From the NCBI RefSeq assembly GCF_020921035.1, contig NC_063156.1, forward strand, positions 29,622,283 through 29,686,282: a DNA stretch of 64,000 nucleotides, written 5' to 3'. Position 1 is the first letter of the stretch; each line of letters opens with the position of its first letter. The notes below the pieces were generated by a model that worked only from the letters and a program-made list of their open reading frames with translations, did not search any database and was not told the origin of the DNA. The translations under genes and the position numbers were made by a program. Below are positions 47,565-60,857 of the stretch, one piece after another. The stretch comes from Rhodamnia argentea (lineage: Eukaryota > Streptophyta > Magnoliopsida > Myrtales > Myrtaceae).

Positions 47565-50500
47565 GTGCTGCTAGCTATAGTGATCCGACGTTCTCTTCTC
47601 TTATTATTTGGACAGAAGGGTATTGGTATTTGGTTTGCGGTTCACGTTTCCCTTTCTCATTATCCTCCGTCACTGTCTGTACCATTAGTATATACGGGTT
47701 CCTTGTCTTATTGTCAGTGCTATTGGTTTTGTCATCTCTTGCCGACTACAACAGTGTCCTTTTTTCGCGATCGAGAGAGAGAGAGAGAGAGCGAGCGAGC
47801 TCTCATCATTAACGAGTTTGTTGCTTTTAAGATATATGTTTATGCTGCTCACGGGAACTTAATTGTCTGCGCATCGCAAGCAGGCTCTGAAGAAGACGAG
47901 GAATCGAAAGGAATCGAATGACCTCTCTTGGGTTGGCCCTGGCCATGTGTACGCTGATCGACTTTGTTAGTGCAACGGGTACACTGCTAGTGCTCTGAAG
48001 GAGCCGGGGGTGTCAAGAAAGCACGCACATGTAACTGGTCATTCCAGAACTGTTGCAGACCTGGATGATTATATTACTCCACTCTTTCCTAAACAAAGCA
48101 AATCGACCCATCGTGCTAAACTTAAGCATCTTCATCTATTATTCAAAGACATACATGTCGAGATAATGATCCGGGTGGTTAGGTTCAAGCACATGCATTA
48201 GTACCTGATTATGGCATCTCCTACTGCCAAGTTGACAAACGAGGGCTTATTTTGCGCAGGGGAATGATGTCGCCCGCCCTGCCAGAAAAACGTAATATCA
48301 CGCGAGTATGAACGAATCAAATGAAATCATCTAGGGTTTGCTTCGAGTCCCGATGGGAAGATGTCAAGTTCTCGAATGTGACGTTAGATCAATTAGAGAG
48401 GAAAGTAGAGTAATGGGCCTGCTGCTTGCTTGCTAAATGCTAACAATGGTAGGACTGACAGTAGAGAATACAAAAAAGCTCAGGTCTGTCGATGGAGAAG
48501 TGTGTTGACATCGATTGGATTGACCGACCTGACAAAAGACGAGGAGAGAGGCCCAACGCCAACAGGACACAAAGTCGCGTTCACCCTTTCTCCATACCTC
48601 GTTACGCGGCTGTTGTTTCCGTGTCCTCTGGGGGTGAAATCGTGGGGAACAAAAGCAAGACGATAATGACAAAGGCAATGTCCTTCTTTATCACGTAACA
48701 GGGATAGGCCAATCGACGGAAAGATAAAAGTGTGTATAGAACGAACAATTTTCTCCCTGACAAGAGCTTTGGCCCCACAGCCACAAGGACGACATGTCGA
48801 TACCCGTGCTTTGATTCCGCAGAAAGTGGCGTTGCTTTCCCACGAGCCACCTGAATTTTCCTGGGCGAAGAGATCCAACGTGTCGATCGCTCCTTGCCTA
48901 CATGTCAACTCCCACAAAGAAAGAGGGGAAGTCGGTACAGGAGAATGTATATGGAAAGCATCGTTTCATGATGTCGGCTCTAGCATGACGGACGAAAGAG
49001 GATGATTTAATCAATCTGGGCAAATGACGTCTCCACAAGGGATTGATCGTGCTCGGTTTAGAGAGATGAAAATGAAACCAACTTGCTTGCCATTGTCCGG
49101 AAAAGATTGTACATGCTCGAGTGGCTATAAGTGTCCGATACGTGTTCTAAGTGCGGACCGGATATATATCAACAATACCATGAAGTTTTTTATCGAGGAT
49201 TTGTTCTTGTGTTCGCAACCTATAAGAAATACATAATTTGTTCTCAACTTAGTTGTGTGATCAAAAGATGGTTTTAGAAGAACATATCTTGACATTTCGG
49301 ATAATAAATGAGAATTTTACCCAAAAATATATTGGAGTGTGGTCCATACTTCACATCGACAGGAAGGTACGGAGATCGCACTCCACGATAAGTGGACGAT
49401 AGTTCAAGAGGCGGCCTCCACAGAGTTTTTATAGTTTGGGTTTAATTGTATTGGTGATTTGTGTTTGCGCTCATGAATAGCTCTTGAGTGACCTAAGACT
49501 TTCTCGATCCTTAGGGTTTTCTTATGCTGTCTATATATAAATACTTTCTCTTGTAATTAAAAGTAGTAATTGAAATGTAAGAGTAGAATCCTCTGATATA
49601 ACCTTAGTTGAAGGATGAATGAGAATAAATCTTGTATCTCGATTTTTCTTTTTCGCATTTTCTTTTTTTCTTGTATTTCGATTTCTCTTTCTTGCATTTA
49701 CTTTTTATTCATTGTGTTTGTCCACATAATTGTAACAGAATGCTGCTTTGTAAACTCTCTCACTACATGTGGCACTACATAAGTGATATAAAACATTCAG
49801 AATACTTAAGGATCCAGTACCTGTCCCGAACACATCCGAGGCATACTTAATCCTTCGTCTTTGGCATTTTGAACTCGAAGCGAGAACATCATCGCTCCCT
49901 TGTTTACTCTAGCATTGTTAGGAACACCGCCAAGTCCTCGGACCTTTGGCGGATGGTTGGCTTACATCACAGTCGTATCAGGTCATGCAGAAGGGAGTTC
50001 GATGTCCGAGGCAAGAGCCCCATTAACAAAGTGGCGGGTCAGCATGTGTGCTCAAAAAGCGGGATTAAACCTAGTGGGGAGACTCATTTCACCCTTCTAT
50101 TCAACTCGAACATGATGGTTTTCAAGAACCTTTTGATTTTTGCTCCCAGAGTGAGGGTCACCTCAACCCACACGCGCCGGCCTTTCATGGGTTTTCCTAG
50201 AATCTCCCTCCTGGAGCAAAGCTTGACGTGTCGACTTGGGAGAAGAGGCAACATTTAAGGAATTTAAAATATGGTCGCATCAAACATGTTTAACTCCACA
50301 ATCTCTTCTCGCAACAACATAAAATCTTTCGGTTGTTACTCGAAGAGTAATTCGTTTGTCATGTCTTGATAATTACATAATCACCATTATTTGAAAGATG
50401 ATACCAATACCATTACGAGAACACTTGAACATCACCTGACTCGAAGTGTAATAACAACCTTCAAAGAGCAGATCTGAGGTTCTAAGGGTAGGGAAGACAA

Positions 50501-50848
50501 AATTGGTGTGTGAACCAAAGTTGAAGAGAATATTGGTTGCTTGGGACGATGTCGTGGGGTATTATTGTCCAAATCAAATCTAATGAAAAAGAGACGAACT
50601 AAAGATATTGTTGGCGTCGTGACCTGCGTCATAAGCGTCATTTGCGCCATCAAACGGACCAATCTCCTATTGCTTTCATGCATATTCATATGTGCAGTAT
50701 AAATTTAAGCTCATTCTTACCATATTCACCTGCTCGCATAGCCACACTCTCTTTTCTCCCAATTAGTTTCCATCCCACAATACCATATCCAAAGCAAGAA
50801 AGATATCGAGTCTCATCTGATCGAAAACCAAGTTCCCAGTCCAAAAAA
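47565..50848. other. Spacer, no gene seen
   Basis: Contains the DUF3339 3' region, the inverted dispersed repeat at 49325-49740 and the MADS-box promoter. A 129-codon frame at 49869-50258 has no recognisable domain. Nothing else could be supported. Confidence 0.45.
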
Positions 50849-53329
50849 ATGGGGAGAGGGAAAGTAGTACTGAAGAGAATAGAGAAGGCATCGAGCAGGC
50901 AAGTGACATTCTCCAAGAGGCGGAACGGGCTTCTCAAGAAGGCTTTCGAGCTCTCCATCCTCTGCGACGCCGAGATTGCGCTCCTCGTCTTTTCTTCTTC
51001 TGGAAAATGTTACCAGTTCGCCAGCCACGAGTAATCACACTGCTATGACTGATCCATTTTGTTATCAGCTACCTTTTCTATTTTTCAGTTCGCACGTGCT
51101 TTCGTTCCTTCCATATATGCACGTGTACGGTTTTGTATGAGAATTGTTTTGCTACATTGATGGGGCGAATTCGCAGCATGGATAGGACTATTGTCAAGTA
51201 CCGAGACGAATTAGGACTCCCGCAATCTTCACACAACCGGGGAGGCCAAAGCAATGAGGTGATTGAGATCTATCCTCTATTCTGTCTTAATATGTAACTC
51301 AATTTGTTGCCATGTAATCTAAATCTCTACTCACTCTCCTTTTGGACTCTCTATAATCAAGTTCAGCAAAGTAGAAATCTTGTAATACGTTCTACTTCAT
51401 CCTATTACACTATGGTCATCTCTCAAGAAAAAGAATTGAAATAGATGTTTCGTTATCACCTTATTATAATCTGCAAGGTCAACGCTTTGCTGCTAAGCGA
51501 TTAAAGTACATCTTGGCCTACAGTTCTTAATTAATCGAGCTAGTTGAGATTAACTATCACTTGATATTCAGCCAGTGGAAGGAGATTAATTCGCAAGGTA
51601 CAGCAACATGAACTCTAAAAATCCTTTGTAGCGATACTTTGTTACTGTATTAGGGGGACATACTTATAAGTCCGTTGATGCAATATCTACAGTTCTGGAG
51701 GGCTGAAATTCACGAGTTGACAAGAGGGATTGAAACTATGGAAGCACAAATCAAGTAGGTGGAAGCGAGCTCTTTTTTGGCTGAATGAGAAAGCTTAAAA
51801 GTTTGCAAAGGATCGCGATTGACCAAATAAGATGCGTACTGCTCATGTATGCAGGCACCTGTCCGGAGAAGATCTTTCAACGTTGGGCATGAAAGAGCTG
51901 AGACAACTCGAGCGACAGCTGAAGACCAGTGTCGAACGCGTTTACTCCAAGAAGGTGGATGTTACTGATTAATTGATTCTTGACTTTGATGCAGACTAAA
52001 ATCTCAAGAATGCTCCTTACCAAAAAAAAAAAATCTCAAGAATGCATATATTAGCTCTGTGATGAAGTGAGCGCAATCTACTCATTTATACAAGTATTTT
52101 CTCGAGGTGTTATTTTCCTTTCCCTCTTAAGGCTTAGTCGAAAGGAGTATCCTGGCGCAAGTACTAGTTAGTCTTAACAATATGGATCTTTCTCAGACTC
52201 TGGAACAGATGACTTAAGACATGTACAGACACAGTATATATTCACTAACTTCATTACTGCCCTATTCTGACTGAGCAAACGGTTGCATTTGACAGAGGCG
52301 CATCGTTTCAGAGCATGTAAACCAGCTGAAAAGGAACGTAAGTTCCCTCTATCCAGACTCCCTATTGAGCGTGGTTTCACTTTGAGGGTCGATGCAACAT
52401 CTAGGATACACTTCACTAAAGTCTTCTAGTTGAATCATACACACATTATCCAAAGCCGGTATCTTGCACTGCATTTTATCATTACGATTTACGTGAAACA
52501 GAAAGCCTCATACTCTGAAAGGCAAACATTTACTAATTATCAGCAATTCAAGAACATACATGTTGAGACGAATCTGCATATTACTGCACGTTGATGCTCG
52601 ACCTTTTGGTCTTTGGATAGGATTTAAGATGCATAGATTACGGCATAGGGCATATGTTGTAGAGGCCTATCATATCGTTAAAGATTTTTCCAAAGTTCAT
52701 CAGAACGCACGTTCCACAATCTATATTGTTGCTAATAGCAGAGGACGATGCTATATAAAAGTCGAGGACATGCAATTAGGACTTTGTGTATAAGCAATAT
52801 AACGGTCGCTTGATTTCTCCAGCTCAGGGTCCTGCAAGAGGAAAACACTAGTCTCCTGAAAACAGTAAGATCTTTATTGTACTCTATATACATACCTTTG
52901 GAGATGCATAGCTTGGCAATTATCAATTACTGCACTAATCATGATTGGCATATAATTTTCCATCATTCCAAGGTCAAGTACCACGAGATGCGCGAGGTCA
53001 ATATTAGGCCTGGAGTTTTCGTAGATATTTCTTGTAACTCCTACCAAAGGTACGTCATCTTCATACATCACGAAAATCGGTCTTCCTAAATGGGCGTATT
53101 TTGATAATCCGATACCCCTAGACATCTCATAGAATGGTTCGCATTTCTCAATGATTCTGCAAATTTCTACATCTAAAAGCTAACAGAAGCTAAAAATGCT
53201 CACTTCGAAGTGATAGTTTTCCGCGCCTATGCTTGCTTTTGAACCAGGAAAGAGTAATCCATTGAATATGTGTCAAGTTGCAGGGTTCCTCAGGATGGAT
53301 CCTCCTACAATGCAAATGGCAGACCCTGA
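50849..53329 (+). CDS. MIKC-type MADS-box transcription factor
   Basis: Exons 50849-51030, 51177-51258, 51693-51754, 51855-51954, 52296-52337, 52823-52864, 52973-53049 and 53284-53329 give 210 residues. Exon lengths 182, 82, 62, 100, 42 and 42 are the MIKC pattern, and all junctions are GT-AG. The MADS domain (1 to about 57) begins [20 protein letters not shown] and contains [20 protein letters not shown]. The K domain (about 89-170) includes [20 protein letters not shown]. It binds CArG boxes as a dimer. I cannot assign the subfamily safely; TM8-, AGL12- or SOC1-related are possible. The first six exons are firm; the last two are uncertain, since a GAG|GTCAAT donor at 52996 would give a different, shorter tail. 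A 146-bp first intron is short for the family. Confidence 0.88.
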
Positions 53330-53629
53330 AGTATTGGTGAGGTGGGTGGATGTTAAAGCAGGCGGTGGCTTTTCCTGATGACATAGGGTTGAGAAGGTGT
53401 ATCAAAGCTAGGACTGCTTTTCGTTCATATGCTATGTATGTGCGTGAGAAATGTAACATGAGCTCAGCAGAATTCCAGAAATGGAAGCAATACCTGTATT
53501 TGTGCATAAGATTAATAGCTTGGGGATGAATTGTGAGATATGAACTTCGTGTCTCCTGAGTTATGGATGATCCTAATATTTGAACTTTCTCTCGGTGATT
53601 TTGCAGAGGCAAATAAATTCATTTTATTG

Positions 53630-55037
53630 TTTAACTCCTCTGGAGTTACTTGTTCATTATAACTAGAGCCGTCAATATGGGTCAATGACACTCATATTTT
53701 ATAGAAATGGGTTATATATGGGTTCTAAGTTTTTAAGGTCAGAATGAAAATGGGTTGAAAAAAATTTAAGTTAAATCAGATGAGTCAAAAATATGTCACA
53801 CACTTAAACTCATTTTCGACCCATATTGGACCTATTTTCGACTCATGAGGGCAGTTCCCACAAGTTGCAATGGGCCCAGGGCCTCAAAGGCTCAACTTGG
53901 TTATTATTTGTTTTTAATTTTCTATTTATAAGTAAATGAAAGAAATCATAAAAAAAATATATAATTAAAAAATATAAAAACTGTTGGCCAACTGCTCGCT
54001 GCCGCCGACCTCCGTTCGTCGTTGGTCGCCACCATCCACCGATCGTCGGAGAAAAATGAAACAAAAAATAAAATAAAAATACTTTTAAAAAATTAAAACA
54101 TTTGAAAAAAATAAAAAAAGGAAAAAATTTCACTAGATTTTTTGTTGCATGAAAGTATTTTAGCAATATTATTTTTTATTTTATTTACTAACTTTTTATT
54201 ATTTAATTTTCTTTTTTTATTTGATGTGAAGTTTTTATCTAGTAACATTGGAGAACTTAAAATAGATTAAATGAGTCATATAGGTTTTTTTAGAATATTA
54301 GTGTGATATGGTAATATAGGTCAAAACGGGTCGGGTTGGGCATAGGTCTGTTGCGGGTTGGGTCGGGTTGGGTGTGGGTTATTGAATATGGGTAAAATGA
54401 GTTGGACAGGTCAATATGGGTCGGACCATATTCGATCCGACTCGACTCACTCATTTAACACCTCTAATTACAACACTTTTCTGAAATACCAAATTTTTTT
54501 CTCATGATTTGCATCTTGACTATTTTTGTGCCAACCAACTAACTTTAATTTGTATAGTCTACAATGTAATCACATGCTTAAATTAAAGTGATTTATCAAT
54601 TTTTGTTAGATTAAATTATCAATTAATTTTGGGTTATTAATACGATAGTCGCTTTCCAAAGATAATTGTTTTTTTTTATTTTCAATATTTCCAATTGAGG
54701 ATCAATTTTTATCTACCTAGATTAGCAACTTCTTACATTTACTAACAAATCGAGAGATTATCTGACATAAATTAGTGTGTCTCACCAATCTTCTCTCCAT
54801 TAAATTACCTTCTATAGTGGGGTTACCAACTTTCATTTAAATTATCTAATTTTTTTTTTTATTTGTTCGCTTTTCTTACCCTTTAACTCTTTGGGATTTA
54901 CTTGTTCATTACAACACTTTTCTGAAACACCAACTTTTGATTAATGATTTGCATCTTGACTATTTTTATGCCAACTAACCGACTTTAATTTGTATAGTCT
55001 ACAATGTAATCACATGCCTAAATTAAAGCGATTTATT
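53630..55037. repeat. Local tandem duplication carrying the empty site
   Basis: 53630-53663 plus 54467-54596 equal, in order, 54892-55037: TTAACTC, ACTTGTTCATTA.AAC, ACACTTTTCTGAAA.ACC, GATTTGCATCTTGACTATTT and TTTGTATAGTCTACAATGTA. The first copy is split by the hAT-type element; the second is not, and so keeps the pre-insertion sequence. Confidence 0.88.
53664..54466. mobile_element. Non-autonomous hAT-type element, 803 bp
   Basis: The ends TAGAGCCGTCAATATGGGTC and, reversed from the right, TAGAGGTGTTAAATGAGTGA are TIRs of hAT style. Subterminal GGGTCGGGTTGGGT-like repeats lie on the right and a GC-rich core near 53990-54045. It is flanked by 8-bp duplications ATTATAAC (53656-53663) and ATTACAAC (54467-54474). 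No transposase is encoded. The uninterrupted site is preserved at 54908-54915. Confidence 0.88.
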
Positions 55038-56462
55038 TTTTTTTTTCCGATTTGTCCACTTTTCTTACCCTTTTACAAAATAACTTTTCAGCAGAATACT
55101 TGATGTATTGGACATAATGGAGCTTTTGGTTTGCTTAGCGCATCAAGGTTCTTCAAATCCTTTCTAGCAATTTATTTAAAAGCTTTGATTTTTAAGTATT
55201 AAATTCTTGCTCGCACACCTGCATAAAAATTAAATGTGGAAGACATGCTTCATCGTAGAGGATGATGAAAAATAGGATTTGAAGATAACAATCTTACTTG
55301 TATACTCCTAATGTCATCTAACAAAACTACAGAAAGGAACTGTGTGAACATGTTGTAAATTAGTCATTTAATTCAAGTTGAACAAGATGTTACATGAAAC
55401 ACCTCAATTTCTTCACTAGCTTCAATTGCAAGTGTCTCATGTTCTTTGATTCTTTATTGAGATTTCTTTTCTCGAGCAATGCACATATTGTTTCGCTGCA
55501 AGCAAAGTTGGTTAAGAATTTGTCGTAGCGGTTTGAGAGTAGCAATAACGATCAAACATGATTACATGTCTAAAACTCTTAGCTTGAATCAATATTAACC
55601 GCTCAGATTATTTACAATACTTTTCTTAACAAACAAGCCATAGGCTCAGTTAATTATGTCAAGAACCCACATGGAGCAAAAAGTTTGCAAGCAACATCCT
55701 AATAGTAATGTGGTACAATAATTCCATCACAGTGAAACGGCCAATTATATGATTGGCTAGTCAATTATGATTCCCAGCTCTAACCAAAGGAGTATCCTAT
55801 GCAATGCCAGGGGCAAAGAAGGGTGTGTTAATTTCTATAAACGTGATTATTATCTATTTGTGGAGAGATTGTCGAACGAGTTGCTTGTATCAATCTACTA
55901 GTTGGCATTAAAGATGAAAAGATTTGAACTCTGAAACACGGGTTTATTTGAACAGCCTCTCCGTGCAATCAACTTTTGAAACTCGACTCGATTCATGCTT
56001 GATCGAGTATTTAACTTTCATGCTTAACTCTAGAAAATTGAAATGCTCGAAATCGGTTTCGTTTTATTACAATCATCTAATAAATAAACTCGAGTTTAAT
56101 AAACTCCAGTACCTTGTGATTTAAGGATGTTTGTCTGTCTACTCTAGCAACTATTGAGTATAATTAAAAAAAAAAAAAGGGAAAAAAAATAGTTGAGGGT
56201 TGATGAGCTCCAGCTAAACTCGAAATGAGACGAATCAATCTCGAATAATCATCGAGTCAAGCTCGACTTAAACACAACGAGATTCCATTTTGTTTGGATC
56301 TACCATTGTGGGCCCAACAAGAGCCCACAACAGTGAGCCCAAGAGATCCAAAAGCCCAAATCCAATTTCCTTCTCTCTCTCTCGCACTCCATCAGAAGCC
56401 GAGTCTCGCTTCTCTCTCCAGGACACAGTCCAACACACTCCTCTCTCTCTCTCTCGATCGGA
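55038..56462. other. Spacer, no gene seen
   Basis: AT-rich DNA without a recognisable gene. The last 120 bp before 56463 contain (CT)n runs and are the probable leader and promoter of the gamma-CAL gene. Confidence 0.5.
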
Positions 56463-59152
56463 ATGGCCAGTTTAGCTCGCATTTCCAGAAGAGCCCTAGC
56501 CACCGCGATTTCCAATCACAGCCACCGCGTTCTCCACCGCGGATTCGCCGCCGAGCCGTCGAAAACGATCGCGCCGTCGCCGGATCGAGTGAAATGGGAC
56601 TACAGAGGCCAGAGGAAGATAATTCCGCTGGGACAGTGGCTCCCCAAGGTCGCCGTCGACGCTTACGTAGCTCCGAACGTCGTCCTCGCGGGTCAAGTCA
56701 CGGTCTACGACGGAGCGTCCGTCTGGAGCGGGTCGGTCCTCCGGGGCGACCTCAACAAGATCACCGTCGGATTCTGCGCCAATGTCCAGGAGAGGTGTGT
56801 CATTCACGCCGCTTGGTCTTCTCCAACAGGTTAGGGTATTCCTTTTTGAGGATTTGTGAAGAGCGCGATGGTGATTTTGGGTGTGAGGGTTCTGGAATCG
56901 GTGTTATCTCTCTGTACTTTTTCAGCATTTCATTTTCTTTACTTGCTCCACTTGCTTGGCTTCACCTGGAAGAATGCGTGCGGAGAAATGTTCTTTAAGA
57001 AGTGCTTTAGGAAGTCATTAGCTATTGAAGAGGGAAATTGCTTGTCGAGGATACTAAGGGACCGTGAAGTTTGTTAGTATCTGCAGCTGAATTTATTCTA
57101 CTTAGGATTGATGAAATTACTGGGGAGGCAATTGTCGCGAGTCGATTAACTTGTGATTTAGAGCTCACGAGGTGTGAATAATCTCATGTGTAGTTTCTTT
57201 GATAAGATGGACGTGTAACTTCTTAAATTATGCTGAAGTTAGTTTGATCAATAGCAAATGCTCATATTAGCCTGGGGCTAATTTTCCAGTTGATCCTGTA
57301 GGGAATTGTAATTGATGTGCTCGTATTTGGGGTTGATGGGTCACTGATCTTAATTGTTGATTTCTGCACTGTCTGAATTCGTTGGCCTTCGATGATCTTA
57401 TTTGTTTATCAAAGCATTTGATCAGCACTGTGCAGTGTCATTAATTGTGCTGTTTAGATGTTGAAAAGAAATGCTGTGTGAAATCATGTCATAGTTTCTT
57501 CTTTCTTCTATTTATCCCTTTGATTTTTATTTTGCTGAATTGTCCTTTAATATATCGTGATGATACTCAGACAACTATTGTGTAATGTGAACTTTGAGGT
57601 GCAAAGGTTGATGTGGGTATTAGTATACCAATTTGGTGTTCATTGGGATTATTTCCCCATGGAAACTGGTTCACTGCATTTTATGTATTATGTGGTGGAT
57701 ATTTGGAGAGAGGAGAGAGACGATGTCCATTACGTTCTAGCATTCCGATCAATTTTTCTTTTTCTGGGAATAAAAAAGAATGCTAAAAGAAATGGAAGCT
57801 GAGGGCTGGTGTAAGCTAATCAGGGCAGAGCAGCGTGAAATCAGTGGCTCTGAAACACCTGTGGGTTTTCTGCAGGGTGCCCCAACTCCAGGCCCTCCAC
57901 ATTAAAAATATCGATGGCATCATAGTACGGGTTTTGTGCTCAATCAGTGATGTTGCTGGAGATTGGAGCCTTTTCAGGATCCTCTGAAAGCTTCATTTTC
58001 CTCTCCTCTCATTGTTCTTCTCTTCACAAACCCGCCTCCAAATGCCATTACATTTCCAATTCCTGTCTTAATTTTTTTTCCTGCTCCTCTGTCTGTGTGT
58101 CTTTCCATTCACTAACAGTTCATATATCTTTTTTTTAAAAAGATATATTCTACGGTCAAAATTCTTGCAACTAAATTAAGGAGTCTTGTGGTTTTCAAAC
58201 GCTTAAGTGCTAGTTCTTCCCCAATAGATGAGTCTCCATAGTGAAGAGTTACGTTTTTTTCTATTTGTTCGAGTTTTTAATCTACATAATTTTCTTGTTT
58301 GCCTTGCAGTAGACTCTAAGGTGTGCGAATTGGTAAGTTCTGAACATATTTGTACTGAGCCATATCTTTAGGAGTCTTGATTCTAGATTGACATGCCATC
58401 CTTTTTCCATTCCCATTCCTATCCTTCCTCAAATACTGTTGTATGCATGCTTTACGGTTTCCTATTAGTCAAGCTTTTAGGTTAGAGCCTGTTGCTGAGA
58501 TGACCTCAATTTCTAATGTTCCTGTTCATAGAACGAATAAGAGATGAAAGGTAATTAAGATATGATGTTTCAGCGAAGGTTGAGAATCTTCTAGAAAACG
58601 TTTTTGTCACGGTACATCGACAAAATGTAGTTTTGGCTCTACTATGCATCTACTAGCAGTTGTCTACTATATCAAGATTTAGTAACAATCCTGAAGGGAC
58701 TGCAAAATTCTCCTCCTTGTTTGTGTTTCTGTGGTGTTAATTTATGTAACCAGCAACTTCTCTCGTTTCTGCCAGGTTTGCCAGCAGAGACAACTATTGA
58801 GAGGTTTGTGACCATTGGTGCATACAGCCTCTTGCGGTCATGCACAATTGAGCCTGAGTGCATTATTGGTCAGCACTCCATTCTAATGGAAGGTTCCTTG
58901 GTAGAGACCCACTCAATACTTGAAGCTGGGTCAGTGGTTCCCCCAGGAAGGAGAATTCCAACTGGTGAACTTTGGGCTGGAAATCCTGCAAGGTTTGTCA
59001 GGACTCTCACTCATGAAGAGACCTTAGAAATCCCTAAACTTGCTGTTGCAATTAACGATCTGAGTAACAACCACTCCTCGGAGTTTCTCCCTTATTCAAC
59101 TGTGTATTTGGAGGTTGAGAAGTTCAAGAAATCCTTGGGAATTTCCATATAA
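56463..59152 (+). CDS. GAMMACAL1: Gamma carbonic anhydrase-like protein, mitochondrial (complex I)
   Basis: Exons 56463-56829 and 58776-59152 with a 1.95-kb GT-AG intron encode 247 residues (Arabidopsis paralogues about 252-256). A basic, Ser/Ala/Arg-rich presequence (1 to about 30) targets mitochondria. The left-handed beta-helix begins near YRGQRKIIPLGQWLPKVA; RGDLNKITVG and NVQERCVIHAAW follow, then IEPECIIGQHSILMEG, and the C-terminal helix ends VEKFKKSLGISI. It forms a heterotrimer with gamma-CA1/2 on the matrix arm of complex I. Of the three Zn-binding histidines of active gamma-CAs only the first (His115) is seen; the VGHS...H region reads IGAYSLLRSC, the normal state of CAL subunits, so no carbonic-anhydrase activity alone is expected. 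CAL1 and CAL2 cannot be told apart here. Confidence 0.95.
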
Positions 59153-60770
59153 TATCCACTGTTAACTTCGAGTTGAATTTTATGTTGGGCATCCCATACA
59201 AGGAAATAAGCTGCTCCAAGACATGTAAAGCTTGCCTTTCGAGCTCCATGCAAATTCTATTCGCTTGTAACTGCTTCAGAAGATCGTTTGCAAACTCGTT
59301 CACCTGATGAGAGACTGCATGTGTTTTCGTGATTTCAAGTTTGTATGGGTTCATCATTTTTCTTCCTGGTATGTAGACCAACATTTTTGCCTTTGTTGGA
59401 TGGTTCTTCTGCTCCCTTGCAAAGCAGATTTTAAGTTTAAACCCCATGAGTTTCTCTGTCAAGAGTTATCGCGTGTAATTTCTCCCAGTTTCTGGTCACG
59501 ACTCAGAACTGACATCTTCAGATTATGGTGGGTTGGTGGAGATTCCCAAGTGCTAAAGCTAACTCTATTATTGCATTGGATTCTGGAAACCAATCAAGTT
59601 TCAGCTAACCCATTAGATTAGATTAGATATATGAGTATTTCGTGGAGGGCCTTCTCGAACAATCCATAAGTACTTGGTCTGTACGTGCTCCATGGTGGTT
59701 GTACCCAATCGAACTGTATTTTTTGTAAGCAAGAGCCATTTGGATTCCACCGCGAATATACGCTGTCTACTACTTCTCCCAAACTCTTTGGGACACCAGT
59801 CTTGACTTGTGAGTGGATATGGCACGGAGAGAGAGAAAAATTATATTGATTGAGAGGAAGGAAACTACAGAAGAAGATAAATTGAGGGAAGATGTCTAGA
59901 GCTTTGCTGATTTTTGGGAGCAAATCTCCGTCATCTTATTTCCTTTCGTTGGACAGAGTCCCTTTGAGCTGACCCCCTTTTTCTGCTGAAGAGGACGAAA
60001 GCGACTGCCAGAGTGTAAATAAACAATTAATGCCGTCTTCTTGTGGAAAGTCTTCGGACAACTAAATTCACGAATCGAAAATGCGGCACTGGTAAATTTT
60101 GTTTCATGGGTTACCTTGCAATTTTCAATTCCTTTTTCTTGACTTGATTGATTTCGTTCACTTTCCAACTACTCCCCTTGGCAGGCTCCTGGAATGCGAT
60201 CCGACCTTTAGTGATTAACGGGCTCATTGCAAACTTAATAATAGCAGATCCTCATCAGAAAAAAGGGCCCCAAAAACAGCTAGATTACGACCAACATCTC
60301 AAACGTATGAGTTGATTTTGATCACCCTTTTAAGTAGTAAATTGATCTAGGTAACTCCGGCTATACTCTCGCTCTGCCAAGTGATTGTTGAGTTGACAAT
60401 GTAGAGGGAATGTGTAGCGTCACGTGATTTTCACCTGAGACAAATCGAATTTGGTGGATCGAAGTAATTCGATTTGTCTTTTCCCCGGCACGAGAAATGT
60501 GTTGGGAGAAAGATCGATATGTTGAGTGGTTAGGAAGGATTAATTCGTCAAATAATCTGTGGGTGGGGAGAATGATAGTGAAGATTTGGTGAAGGAACCT
60601 TTTTGTGTGAGCTTGCTGCCCCACGTTATCGACCACTGAGGAGTTCCTCAAGACCTAACTATGGAAACTATTTTAATCCTCCTTTTCTTTGCTCAGGTCT
60701 TCCCAAAGAATGGAGCAACGATTTTGACGTCCCAACCATTCACAGTTCGTGCAGGCCGGTGGAGGTCTCT
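59153..60770. other. Spacer, no gene seen
   Basis: It begins with the gamma-CAL 3' UTR and ends in the promoter of the MIR171 locus. No coding gene could be recognised. Confidence 0.5.
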
Positions 60771-60778
60771 CTCTCTCT

Positions 60779-60788
60779 TATATATAAA
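60779..60788 (+). promoter_or_regulatory. TATA box of the MIR171 transcription unit
   Basis: TATATATAAA follows a (TC)n run at 60765-60778, about 165 bp upstream of the hairpin and 70 bp upstream of the first ATG. Plant MIR genes are RNA polymerase II units with such TATA boxes. Confidence 0.6.
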
Positions 60789-60857
60789 TCCTCCTCGCTT
60801 TCTGTTGTAGACATATATACTATTTCTAGACAGCTCAAAGTTTTTCATCATACTACC

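Noticed and set aside
49869-50258. 129-codon frame in the spacer
   Set aside because: No domain, no intron signals and competing open frames on the same strand; a chance ORF is as likely.
56294-56998. 234-codon + strand frame over the gamma-CAL first exon
   Set aside because: Out of frame with the presequence and catalytic core; the 56463 frame matches the family and has the right donor.
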